A DNA stretch of 39,280 nucleotides from Bacteroidota bacterium (lineage in GTDB: Bacteria; Bacteroidota; Bacteroidia; Bacteroidales; GCA-2711565): assembly GCA_018816945.1 (NCBI GenBank), contig JAHIVC010000054.1:1-39280 (forward strand). Direction: 5' to 3'. Position numbers and translations under genes: made by a program. Positions 25,236 through 35,300 of this stretch are shown here, piece by piece. A model generated the notes under the pieces. That model searched no databases, was not told the origin of the DNA, and was given only the letters and a program-made list of their open reading frames with translations. The first letter of the stretch is position 1. Each line of letters starts with the position of its first letter.

Positions 25236-25973
25236 ATGAAGAAAACTTTTGAATTATTCAGTTTATTGATCTTATCATCCTGCATCGCACCTAAATCAGG
25301 ATTAATAGAAGAACCGAAACACGATGGTAAAGATTATATTAAGCATTTCGCATATTCATTGGTTTACAATGAAACAAATGAACAGGCTGATTGGGTATCC
25401 TATCAGCTATTGGCATCCGAAATGGTCCCAAATTTTGATCGAACCGATAAGTTTTTGGTTGATACAATGGTACTGACTGGTAGTGCTGATAATTCGGATT
25501 ATAAAAATTCGGGCTACGATAAGGGGCATTTAGCACCTGCCGCAGATATGGCCTGGAATGAGCAGGCCATGAAAGAAAGTTTTTATTTCAGCAATATTTC
25601 GCCTCAGTTACCAGGGTTTAATCGAGGTATATGGAAAAAGCTAGAGGAAAAAGTGCGTGATTGGGCAAAAATATACGAAGTTATTTATGTCACTACCGGG
25701 CCTATTTGCAATCAGTCAACAAAAACGATTGGCGACAATGCAGTGATGATCCCGACACATTTTTATAAAACTATTTTGATCTACAACGATTCAATAAAAC
25801 AAAGTATTGGATTTGTTTTCCCAAATGAAAAATGCGAGGGCGAGATATTTGATTATGCTGCCACAGTGGATAGTATTGAGTTGATTATAGGAAAGGATTT
25901 TTATTTTGCTTTACCCGATCGGCAGGAAAAAAATATCGAAAAACAAGTTGATTTAAGCTTTTGGAGAAAATAG
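25236..25973 (+). CDS. DNA/RNA non-specific endonuclease (NucA type), lipoprotein
   Basis: The 245-residue protein has an N-terminal lipobox (LLILSSC, C16), so it should be exported and lipid-anchored. The ββα-Me nuclease core is clear: SDYKNSGYDKGHLAPAADM with the DxGH motif (D95, G97, H98) and NISPQLPGFNRGIWKKLEE, whose asparagine binds the metal. The family cuts DNA and RNA without sequence specificity. In a lipoprotein it probably serves nutrient scavenging or breakdown of extracellular DNA; that is inference. The length fits the family. It stands alone, 119 bp before the carbohydrate operon. Confidence 0.92.
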   Translation: MKKTFELFSLLILSSCIAPKSGLIEEPKHDGKDYIKHFAYSLVYNETNEQADWVSYQLLASEMVPNFDRTDKFLVDTMVLTGSADNSDYKNSGYDKGHLAPAADMAWNEQAMKESFYFSNISPQLPGFNRGIWKKLEEKVRDWAKIYEVIYVTTGPICNQSTKTIGDNAVMIPTHFYKTILIYNDSIKQSIGFVFPNEKCEGEIFDYAATVDSIELIIGKDFYFALPDRQEKNIEKQVDLSFWRK

Positions 25974-26092
25974 TAGATATTTTAGGCTAACTTGTTCAAG
26001 CTTCTTAAAATTCCTTAATTATTTATATGGAGCTGTTTAGGATTTTATAAGAAATCATAGTAAATTTCATATTTCAAATAAAATCTAAAATC

Positions 26093-28519
26093 ATGAAAAA
26101 TAAAATATTTGTTCTTATAACTCTGTTAATATTAAGTGGATGTAGTTCATCCATTAGAACAAGTAAGGATTATCCCGTACAGCCAGTATCTTTTGCAGAT
26201 GTTAAACTGACAGATCATTTTTGGCTCCCCCGTCTTGAAACCAATCGGAAAGTTACCATCCCTTATGATTTTCAAAAGTGTGAAGAAACAGACCGGATCA
26301 ATAATTTTGCCGTAGCAGGTAGAATAAAGGAGGGTTCATTCAAAGGAATCAGGTACAACGATTCGGATGTTTATAAAGTGATGGAAGCGGCCGCATACTC
26401 TTTAAGTACCTATCCCGATCCGGTACTTGAAAAATACATGGATAGTGTTATTGCGCTGGTTGCCGCTGCTCAGGAAGATGATGGATATTTGTACACAGCC
26501 AGGACTATAAATCCGGATACGCTTATAAGCAATGCAGGAGAATCACGCTGGTCGATGTTGAAACAAAGTCATGAGCTCTATAATATCGGACATATGTACG
26601 AAGCGGCAGTAGCCTATTATGAAGCAACAGGCAAGAAAACTTTTCTCAATGTCGCATTAAAAAGTGCAAATCTGGTCTGTTCGGTTTTCGGGCCTGAAGC
26701 AAATCAATTGCATGATGTACCCGGACACCAGGAAATAGAGATTGGACTTGTAAAACTATACCGTACAACGAGAGATGAGAAGTATTTAAAGATGGCTAAA
26801 TATTTTCTGGATCAAAGAGGAGATACGATAACCCGCACTCCTTATACCTACGATTACGGTGGTAGCAGTCCGATTTATACCCAGGATCATCAGCCGGTAA
26901 CCAAACAATGCGAGGCAGTTGGGCATGCAGTCAGAGCTGCGTATATGTACACCGGCATGGCAGATATTGCTGCATTAACCGGTGATAAAGATTACCTGAA
27001 AGCTATCGATACGCTATGGAACAATGTCGTTACACGAAAAACTTATATTACCGGAGGAATAGGTGCAATGCATGATGGGGAAGCTTTCGGGCCGGATTAT
27101 TATTTGCCGAATCTGACGGCTTACAATGAAACATGTGCGGCCATTGCCAACATGCTCTGGAATCAGCGGATGTTTCTGCTTTCAGGTGAATCGAAATACA
27201 TTGATGTTTTGGAACGGACACTTTATAATGGATTTCTTTCTGGAGTCAGTTTTCAGGGCGATAAATTCTTTTATCCAAATCCATTGGAATCGGATGGGAG
27301 TCATGAACGCGCTCCATGGTTCGATTGTTCATGTTGTCCTACCAACGTAGCACGTTTTCTCCCTTCATTACCTGCTTATATTTACGCTCATCAGGATAAA
27401 AAGCTCTTTGTAAACTTATTTATTGGCAATAGCGCGGAAATAGAAATGCAGGATGTAAAAATCAAAATTGAGCAAAGAACAGATTATCCCTGGGATGGCG
27501 AAGTTGATTTAAATATCAATCCGGAATCACCCGCTAAATTTATAGTTGCGCTTAGGTTACCATTATGGGCCCGAAACCAACCAATGCCCGGTGATCTTTA
27601 TTCTTTTAGAGAAAAAACAGAGGAAGAAATTAAAATATTGGTAAATGGAGAACCTTATCAATATTCGATTGAATCAGGATATGCCTTAATTGATAAGGAT
27701 TGGAAAACCGGAGATCATATCCGGTTGAGTATTCCGATGCCGGTGCAAAAAATATTGGCAAACGAAAAGGTAGCTGAAGATAAAGAAAAGATGGCTTTCA
27801 GCCGGGGTCCCATAGTTTATTGTGCCGAAGGCATTGACAATGGAGATAGGGCAAGAAACCTGATGATTGATCCTGATTTGAAATTTACATCGGTTCATCA
27901 AGCTGATTTATTAAACGGTATCACTACCCTTGAATCAAAAGCTTACCAGGTTTCATTTGATCAAAATAAAGAGTTTAAAAAAACAGAACAAAATTTGATG
28001 CTCATTCCTTATTATGCCTGGGCCCATCGCGGGAATGGTGAAATGGCCGTTTGGCTTCCTTTTACCGAATCGGCTTCAAATCCCACTTTACCACCAACTA
28101 AGGCTTCTGAGAGTTATGTTACGGCATCTTATATATATGATCAGCTATCAGCAGTAAATGATCAAATCAACCCGAAAAATTCAAATGATCAGGAAATTCC
28201 CCGATTGACTTTTTGGAGTCACAAAGGAACCCATGAATGGGTACAATATGATTTTAAAAATGAGACCGTAGTTTCATTTATTCATATATATTGGTTTGAT
28301 GACGGACCAGGCGGAGGTTGCAGAATCCCCGAAAGCTGGAAAGCTTTTTATCTGAAGGACGATCAATGGGTAGAAGTGAAAAAGAATGGTGCATATCCTG
28401 TTATAAAAGATGCCCTGAATTCGATTGAAATTTTTCCGGTAAAAACCAAAGCAATGAGGATTGAAATTCAATTACAAAACAATTTTTCAGGAGGAATTTT
28501 GGAATGGAAAGTTGAATAA
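26093..28519 (+). CDS. GH127 family glycosidase (β-L-arabinofuranosidase type), lipoprotein
   Basis: The 808-residue product has a lipobox (LLILSGC, C17) and the (α/α)6 barrel of GH127 (old DUF1680). Comparison with the characterised Bifidobacterium enzyme HypBA1 (E322, E338, C340, C417, C418) places the acid/base at E330 (GEAFGPDYY), the zinc ligands at E346 and C348 (AYNETC) and the pair C414-C415 (FDCSCCPTN). The 16-residue spacing between the two glutamates is the same, so the site looks complete. A C-terminal β-sandwich (about 680-808, WFDDGPGGGCRIPESW) resembles a F5/8C-like binding module. It starts a four-gene operon. β-L-arabinofuranoside release is likely, but GH127 also has other activities. 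Confidence 0.92.
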   Translation: MKNKIFVLITLLILSGCSSSIRTSKDYPVQPVSFADVKLTDHFWLPRLETNRKVTIPYDFQKCEETDRINNFAVAGRIKEGSFKGIRYNDSDVYKVMEAAAYSLSTYPDPVLEKYMDSVIALVAAAQEDDGYLYTARTINPDTLISNAGESRWSMLKQSHELYNIGHMYEAAVAYYEATGKKTFLNVALKSANLVCSVFGPEANQLHDVPGHQEIEIGLVKLYRTTRDEKYLKMAKYFLDQRGDTITRTPYTYDYGGSSPIYTQDHQPVTKQCEAVGHAVRAAYMYTGMADIAALTGDKDYLKAIDTLWNNVVTRKTYITGGIGAMHDGEAFGPDYYLPNLTAYNETCAAIANMLWNQRMFLLSGESKYIDVLERTLYNGFLSGVSFQGDKFFYPNPLESDGSHERAPWFDCSCCPTNVARFLPSLPAYIYAHQDKKLFVNLFIGNSAEIEMQDVKIKIEQRTDYPWDGEVDLNINPESPAKFIVALRLPLWARNQPMPGDLYSFREKTEEEIKILVNGEPYQYSIESGYALIDKDWKTGDHIRLSIPMPVQKILANEKVAEDKEKMAFSRGPIVYCAEGIDNGDRARNLMIDPDLKFTSVHQADLLNGITTLESKAYQVSFDQNKEFKKTEQNLMLIPYYAWAHRGNGEMAVWLPFTESASNPTLPPTKASESYVTASYIYDQLSAVNDQINPKNSNDQEIPRLTFWSHKGTHEWVQYDFKNETVVSFIHIYWFDDGPGGGCRIPESWKAFYLKDDQWVEVKKNGAYPVIKDALNSIEIFPVKTKAMRIEIQLQNNFSGGILEWKVE

Positions 28520-28531
28520 ATACATATTCAA

Positions 28532-29635
28532 ATGACGAGAAATTTGATATTAGCGGTTCTGTTTTTAATAAACATGGCAGCCTGCACTTCTAAAAATCAG
28601 AAACAGAAAATGAATCAAACAAATGAAAAATTCCAGGAAGTGGAATTGAGCAATGCTACCGGGATGAAAGTAAAAATCAGCAATTTTGGCGGCAGCATTA
28701 TGTCAATATTTGTGCCTGATAAAGAAGGGAATTTTGGGGAAGTCGTTCTGGGATTTGATACTCCTGAAGAATATTTGAATGGCAATCCTTATTTTGGTGC
28801 ATTGATCGGAAGATATGGAAACAGGATTGCCAATGGTAAATTTGAGCTAAACGGGAAAATTTCCGAGCTTGCCCGAAATAATGGTGAAAATCATTTGCAT
28901 GGGGGAAATATCGGTTATAATAATGTGTTTTGGGACATCCTCGAATATTCTGAAAATGCTGTTAAACTGCATTATTTAAGTAAGGATGGCGAAGAAGGAT
29001 ACCCCGGGAATATGGATATTCAGGTAACCTATACCTTAACGGAAAACAATGAGATCGAAATCAATTATCTGGCTGAAACTGATCAACCCACTGTTCTGAA
29101 TCTTACACATCATTCGTTTTTCAATTTAAAAGATGGTGGTATAAGCCCCATTCTTGATCATGAACTCATGATCAATGCTAATGCTTATACACCTGTAGAT
29201 GCAGGTCTTATCCCAACAGGAGAGATCATGAATGTTGAAAATACACCCATGGATTTCCGTACACAAATCCCGATAGGACAAAGAATAGAAGAAGATTATG
29301 AACAGCTGAAAATGGGAAAGGGATACGATCATAATTGGGTGCTGAACAAAGATGCAAATGAACTGACATTAGCTGCCAGGGTATATGAGCCATCAACCGG
29401 AAGAACAATGGAAGTATATACGACCGAACCGGCTTTGCAATTTTATTCAGGTAATTTTCTGGACAATACCGACAAAGGACATAATGGGACTTTATATCAA
29501 TTCAGATCAGCTTTTTGTTTAGAAACACAACATTATCCCGATTCACCAAACCATGCTAATTTTCCTTCAACCCTTCTAAATCCAGGAGAAAAATACACAC
29601 AAAAAACCATTTATAAATTTGGGGTAAATCCATAA
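28532..29635 (+). CDS. galM: Aldose 1-epimerase, lipoprotein
   Basis: Mutarotase that interconverts α- and β-anomers of free sugars. The 367-residue product has a lipobox (LINMAAC, C18), so it probably acts in the periplasm next to the GH127 enzyme, freeing sugar for uptake. Signatures: FGGSIMSIFVPD, LIGRYGNRIANGKF, ENHLHGG, VLNLTHHSFFNL (histidine pair) and CLETQHYPDSPNHANFPS with the catalytic glutamate. It begins 12 nt after the GH127 stop and ends 1 nt before the next gene. Exported mutarotases are common in Bacteroidota sugar loci. Confidence 0.93.
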   Translation: MTRNLILAVLFLINMAACTSKNQKQKMNQTNEKFQEVELSNATGMKVKISNFGGSIMSIFVPDKEGNFGEVVLGFDTPEEYLNGNPYFGALIGRYGNRIANGKFELNGKISELARNNGENHLHGGNIGYNNVFWDILEYSENAVKLHYLSKDGEEGYPGNMDIQVTYTLTENNEIEINYLAETDQPTVLNLTHHSFFNLKDGGISPILDHELMINANAYTPVDAGLIPTGEIMNVENTPMDFRTQIPIGQRIEEDYEQLKMGKGYDHNWVLNKDANELTLAARVYEPSTGRTMEVYTTEPALQFYSGNFLDNTDKGHNGTLYQFRSAFCLETQHYPDSPNHANFPSTLLNPGEKYTQKTIYKFGVNP

Positions 29636-29636
29636 A

Positions 29637-32357
29637 ATGATGAAAAAATTAATACTGTTCGGTTGTTTTATTCTTTTATTGAATCCATTCGTAAGAACAC
29701 AGAATTTTAATATTTGGTTATACAACGGAGAAGTATTGGTTTCTTATGATGAGGCTTCAAAGATGTTGCCTTTATTCAGTGCCGAAATAAACGGACAAGT
29801 TGTTTTTTCTTCAGCGAATGGTTATAGCAGTAATATCCGCAATTTGCCGGAATATAAATATGAAATGAACCCTCACCCCAAAGGCGGTTATATTTTTAAA
29901 ATTCATTTTACGAATACGAGCCAGGATACCCTTGATATTGCTAATATTATTCCTTTTGGAGAGAATAAAGATCGGATTTATATCACGGCAAAAGGACCCA
30001 AGGCTTTAGCGAGGGCAAAATTATTTCGGCCACATCATGGGCCAATTGATGTTACACTTCCTGATAATGCCTGGGAATTGGGCTATTCTTCATTTCCATT
30101 ATCAGGAGAGGTTTCTATCTGTGCTCTTTCGCGGCGTAAAGAAATTGAGGGGGGAAATAAATCAAGATATAGTAGCAAACTGTTTCCGGGTGGGGTTTTA
30201 AATTATGAAATTTATATTGATCAATTTGAAGGTGATTGGCAAAATGGCTTGAAAAAAATGTTTCAGGAGCGTTGGATTTATGATCTGGAAGAATTTGACC
30301 TGAGTTTGTACAATCGAACTGATTTAAAGTGGATTCGTTCGGCTTATTTAATCACTCTTCAGTTTGCATGGGATCATCAGTTTTATGACTATCTGACAAA
30401 AAATTTTAATATTGAGAAATTTTTGGAGAAACCTAAATACTTTGGCTTTTATGATGTTTACGGTATTTGGCCAACCTGGCCAAGACTGGGGGTGGATGAG
30501 CGAAACCAGTGGGATCACTTTCGGGATTTGCCGGGCGGTTTGAACAAGTTAAAAGAGATATCAAAATTTAAAGATAAATTTAATACCCGCTTTTTTATTG
30601 CCTACAATCCATGGGATGAAAGTACCAGAGCTGAAGATCCTTACGTAGGAATGGCAAGTATAATCAAAGATGTTGATGCAGATGGTGTGGTTTTGGATTG
30701 TCAGGGGAATAGCAGCTATAAACTTCAGGCTGCTGCTGATGGGGTAAAAAATGGGGTGATCATGTACAGTGAAGGCATGGCAATTCCAAAAGATATGCCG
30801 GGGATTGTTAGCGGAAGGGTTCATGATGCTATTTTTTATCAGCCCCCGCTTAACCTGAATAAACTGATTAAACCGGATTTCGCTATTTTCAGGGTGTGCC
30901 AGCTATCGCAAGGGCGAATACATCGTGAAACGGCGGTTTCATTTTTTAATGGTTATGGCACCGAGATCAATACTTTTGCACCCGGCCGACCCGAATGGAT
31001 GGACGAAGAATATAAATTTCTGGGAAGAACCACAAAAATCTTAAGGGAAAACACGGATGTTTTCACTTCGTATAATTATACCCCACTGATTACATCTTTA
31101 AAAGACAGTGTTTGGGTGAACGAATGGAAAACAGATCAAAAAAGCCTTTATACCATTTTAAGTTTTAATTATCGTGGTCACGACGGGCCATTGTTTGAAA
31201 TCGGAGCAGTGGATCATGTTCATTATATCGATCTTTGGAATCATCGGGAAATTGAACCTGTTCGAATTGATGGTAAGATCATGATTCCTGCAGAAATTCA
31301 ACCTTATCTGGCAAAACTCATCGGAACCCGCTCAGAAGGAGAAGTAGCTTGTATTGCCGGATTTCCAAAAGAGATTGACCTAATATATAATGCGGATATT
31401 CTGTATTTAAATGCAAAAACCGGAGATCATTATAAAATCTGGAAAAATAATCCGGAATATGAAAACGAAGCTGTAATTATTGATCAATTGAACGATACCT
31501 TGGAATTGTCCAAAATCATCGGGCGATACGAAGGCAAAATTGTAATTCAACTTTTTAAGGAGAATTTGCTTCTTGATGAAAGAATTATTGAGAGGAAAAT
31601 AGGAAAAGCGGTATTGATATCAGTCATAGAGCAAACAGTATTTAGTAAGAAGCTTGCAGATAAAATGAAATACATCCCTACCGGAAAATTTGCCTTTTAT
31701 GCTACAAACGATGATCAGTTTATTCCGTATCCTGAAAATGCAGACTCCACGTTAATAGAAATCGGACCGTTTTATATGGATACCTATCCTGTTACCAATA
31801 AAGAATATCATGAATTCATAAAAGGGAGCAATTATATTCCTGATGATGTCACGAATTATTTAAAACACTGGATTGGTAATAAATATAATGAGGCAGATGC
31901 TGATAAGCCAGTCGTTTATATCAGTTTTGAAGATGCAAAAGCTTATTCGAAATGGATTGGAAAGCGTCTCCCGACAGAGGCTGAATGGCAATATGCTGCA
32001 CAAGGTAAAAATGCTAATATGTGGCCCTGGGGATCAGAATTTGATTCCACCTTATGCAATAATAATTTAGGATATCTTACCAACGTTAATGATTTCCCGA
32101 AAGGTAAATCCCCTTTTAATATTGAGGATATGGTCGGGAATGTCTGGCAAATGACTTCCGATTTGTATGATAATGGAAGTTATTATTTTGTCATGATTCG
32201 AGGGGGTAGTTATTACAATCCCACATCAAGCTGGTGGTATGTGAAGGGTGGTCCGCAGCGACTGGATAAGAGACAAATGTTGCTGCTTGTCGGATCGGGA
32301 TTAAATCGAAATGCAACGGTTGGTTTTAGGTGCGTAATGGATGTTTCAAAAAAATAA
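29637..32357 (+). CDS. TIM-barrel glycosidase-like protein fused to an FGE/SUMF1-like domain
   Basis: The 906-residue protein has a signal peptide (MMKKLILFGCFILLLNPFV) and an N-terminal β-sandwich (~20-210). A putative TIM barrel (~220-500) follows, with strands FGFYDVYGIWPTW, RFFIAYNPWD, ADGVVLDCQG (D354) and GVIMYSEGM (E379); the last two acids are candidate catalytic residues. The barrel resembles uncharacterised glycosidase-like barrels (DUF6259-like at best). Residues ~677-903 are a formylglycine-generating-enzyme fold (MKYIPTGKF, PVTNKEYHEF, RLPTEAEWQYAAQGK, GNVWQMTSD, MIRGGSYY, VGFRCVMD). The cysteine pair of SUMF1 after GGSY is absent (GGSYYNPTSSWW), so sulfatase activation is unlikely. 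It is the third gene of the operon. Confidence 0.75.
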   Translation: MMKKLILFGCFILLLNPFVRTQNFNIWLYNGEVLVSYDEASKMLPLFSAEINGQVVFSSANGYSSNIRNLPEYKYEMNPHPKGGYIFKIHFTNTSQDTLDIANIIPFGENKDRIYITAKGPKALARAKLFRPHHGPIDVTLPDNAWELGYSSFPLSGEVSICALSRRKEIEGGNKSRYSSKLFPGGVLNYEIYIDQFEGDWQNGLKKMFQERWIYDLEEFDLSLYNRTDLKWIRSAYLITLQFAWDHQFYDYLTKNFNIEKFLEKPKYFGFYDVYGIWPTWPRLGVDERNQWDHFRDLPGGLNKLKEISKFKDKFNTRFFIAYNPWDESTRAEDPYVGMASIIKDVDADGVVLDCQGNSSYKLQAAADGVKNGVIMYSEGMAIPKDMPGIVSGRVHDAIFYQPPLNLNKLIKPDFAIFRVCQLSQGRIHRETAVSFFNGYGTEINTFAPGRPEWMDEEYKFLGRTTKILRENTDVFTSYNYTPLITSLKDSVWVNEWKTDQKSLYTILSFNYRGHDGPLFEIGAVDHVHYIDLWNHREIEPVRIDGKIMIPAEIQPYLAKLIGTRSEGEVACIAGFPKEIDLIYNADILYLNAKTGDHYKIWKNNPEYENEAVIIDQLNDTLELSKIIGRYEGKIVIQLFKENLLLDERIIERKIGKAVLISVIEQTVFSKKLADKMKYIPTGKFAFYATNDDQFIPYPENADSTLIEIGPFYMDTYPVTNKEYHEFIKGSNYIPDDVTNYLKHWIGNKYNEADADKPVVYISFEDAKAYSKWIGKRLPTEAEWQYAAQGKNANMWPWGSEFDSTLCNNNLGYLTNVNDFPKGKSPFNIEDMVGNVWQMTSDLYDNGSYYFVMIRGGSYYNPTSSWWYVKGGPQRLDKRQMLLLVGSGLNRNATVGFRCVMDVSKK

Positions 32358-32360
32358 AAA

Positions 32361-35300
32361 ATGGAAACTACAGAAGGTAAAAAATCCTGGTTTCGTTCCG
32401 AATTATTTTTGGTCGGTTTGATCCTTGGTATGATCCTGATTTATTTGTTTGGTCCTTTTCAAAATGGTGGAATTAGTATCGGGATTTTAGTGACTGAAGA
32501 AATGAATTCAGATCCGGAAGTTCAGGCTGCTTTTCAATTTCTTGACAGGGGTGATGTGTACGATCCTCAAAAAATATTTTTGAATGAAATTATCAGTGGC
32601 AATACAAAGCTGGAAGATTTTGATATCATTTGGTTTCATTATGCTGACTCCTTAGGCATCCCTATGGCCTTTAATTCACCTGAATTAATTGGATTTATTA
32701 ACGAATATGTGGAAGCAGGTGGAAATTTATTACTCACGCAGGAAGCTTTCACCTATCTGCATACTTTGGGTCTTGAAACATCAATTGCGCAACTTGAATA
32801 TGCAAATGCTGTTGATGATGGTTATGGCCGTAAACTGGGATATCATGCATATATCGATCACCCTTTATTCAAAAATCTTCATGGAGGAGCCTATGTTTTT
32901 AATCCTTTCTTAGATCAGAAAACAAGGGTAAGGGGATATTTTGGTGATGAAAAATTAAATGGGAAAGTCATCGGAATCGACTGGTCGTACATTACTTTCA
33001 ATGAGAAAAAAAAGTTAATCCTGGAATACGAAAAAGGAAAGGGCAAAGTATTGGCGATTGGGGCCTATGCTTTATTTAATATCCAAAATCATAATTGGGA
33101 CGAATTCGGTCAACTCATGAACAATACATTTTTTTATCTGAAAGGAACGGAGGCACTTCAAGAATTTTACTGGACAAAGGACCGCGGTATTGTTGAATCC
33201 TATGATTCTGAACAGAAAGCATTTATTTATCCGAAACCAAACAAATTAGAGATAAAATCATCCGATCTTCAATTTAATTTTGATAATAAAACCAATGAAT
33301 TCTGGGATTTGACGGGTGAGCGAATGATGGTGATGGGGCATGAAAAAAGCGGGATTGATGAAATTTGGGCACATCCATTCATGGCCATTAAAGATTATCG
33401 GGTCGGTATTAAATTTCCGGATAAAAAAGATGTGATTTGGTTATCCGACGTCAATCCAAAAATTACAATTACCCCTGCATCTTTAGTCAGAAAATACAAT
33501 TTGGGGGAATTTCAGCTAACTGAACTTATTTCAGTGCATCATGAAAAGCCACAAACACTCATTCATTATGAATTTGAAGGAGATGCTAAGGCTGAAATAT
33601 TTATTGGTTTTAACAGCAATTTAAGATTAATGTGGCCCTATTCTGAAAAGGTTATCGGGGGAATTAATTATGCCTGGAACGATTCGGTGAATGCTTTCAT
33701 CATTAAGGATATGGCGGATAATTTTAATGCATTGGTTGGAATGAACCGAAAGCCGGAAAGGCAGATGATCGGGAAATATGACAGTATATTATACAAAAAT
33801 GAGGATTTCCAATTCACCGAAACAGAAAAATTGCAATGTGGCGCTCTTGCTGTATTCAAAGCTGATCAATCTTTGGATGTTGTGATTGCCGCTTCTCATT
33901 TTGCTGATCCCAACGCTATTGAATATCTCAAAACCGGACTGGAAAGTCCTGCTTCGATTTATGAAAATTCCCATAATTATTATTCTAATTTGCTTAAAAA
34001 CAAACTGATGATCACTTCACCTGATACGGATTTGAATATTGGTTACCGTTGGGCCATCATTGGAACAGATCGGCATTTTACGAATACCCCGGGTATTGGA
34101 AAATCATTAGTGGCAGGAATTGGAAATACGGTCAGAGGATGGTGGGGTGGTCATGCGGTGAATGGCCGTCCGGGTTATGCATGGTATTTTGGCCGCGACA
34201 GTGAGTGGAGCTCCTTTGCCATCAATGCTTATGGTGATTATGAAAAAGTAAAGGATGTACTAAAAATGCTGATCAGTTATCAGCACATGAATGGAAAGAT
34301 ATTTCATGAGCTGACCACTTCAGGGGCAGTTCATTATGATGCGGCAGATGCAACTCCTTTATTTGTAATACTTGCAGGTAAATATATGCGGGCTTCCGGT
34401 GATCAGGATTTTATAAAGAAAAACTGGAATGCTATTTTAAAAGCAATCAATTACTGCTATTCTACCGACCCGGACAAAGATTTTCTGATCAACAATACAA
34501 ATGTTGGGCATGGTTGGGTAGAAGGTGGGTTTTTGTTTGGCGGAAAAACGACCCTCTACTTAGCCGCATGCTGGGCCGAAGCATTGAGCGAAGCATCTTA
34601 CATGACCGGTATTATGGGAATGAAGGATGAAAACAAAAAATACACGGATGAAGCCTCTAAAGTAACAGATTTAGTACAGGAACTTTTCTGGAATGAAAAA
34701 ACCTCATTTTATAATCACAGCCTGAATACAGATGGCAGTTTTATTGAGGAAAAAACGGTGATGCCGGCCATCCCAATGTATTTCGGTCAGTTGAAAACTG
34801 AAAAGACAGGAAATATGTTGAATGAGTTTGCATCAAATAACTTCACTGCGAATTGGGGTAGCCGAATTGTAGGAGAGGACAGCAAACATTTCAATCCGGG
34901 AGGATATCACACCGGAAGTGTGTGGCCCTTATATACAGGTTGGGTGTCTTTAGCAGAGTTTAAATACGGGAATCATGTGCAGGCTTATTCTCATTTAATG
35001 AATAATATCAATGTTTATAAATTCTGGGCAAAGGGTTTTATTGAGGAAGTGTTGCATGGTACAGAATACAGGCCCATCGGGGTTTGTGCCCATCAATGTT
35101 GGTCGGAAACCATGGCGGTGCAACCTTTGATTGAGGGGATGTTGGGACTTGAAGTGGATGCAAATCTGAATACTTTAAAGTTGGGTCCGTCCGTTCCTGC
35201 AAATTGGGATTATTATAAAATTGAAAACATCAATATTGGGAAGAATACATTGCATTATGAAATGCAGCGAAATGAAAATAAAGTCACTTACACCTTTAAT

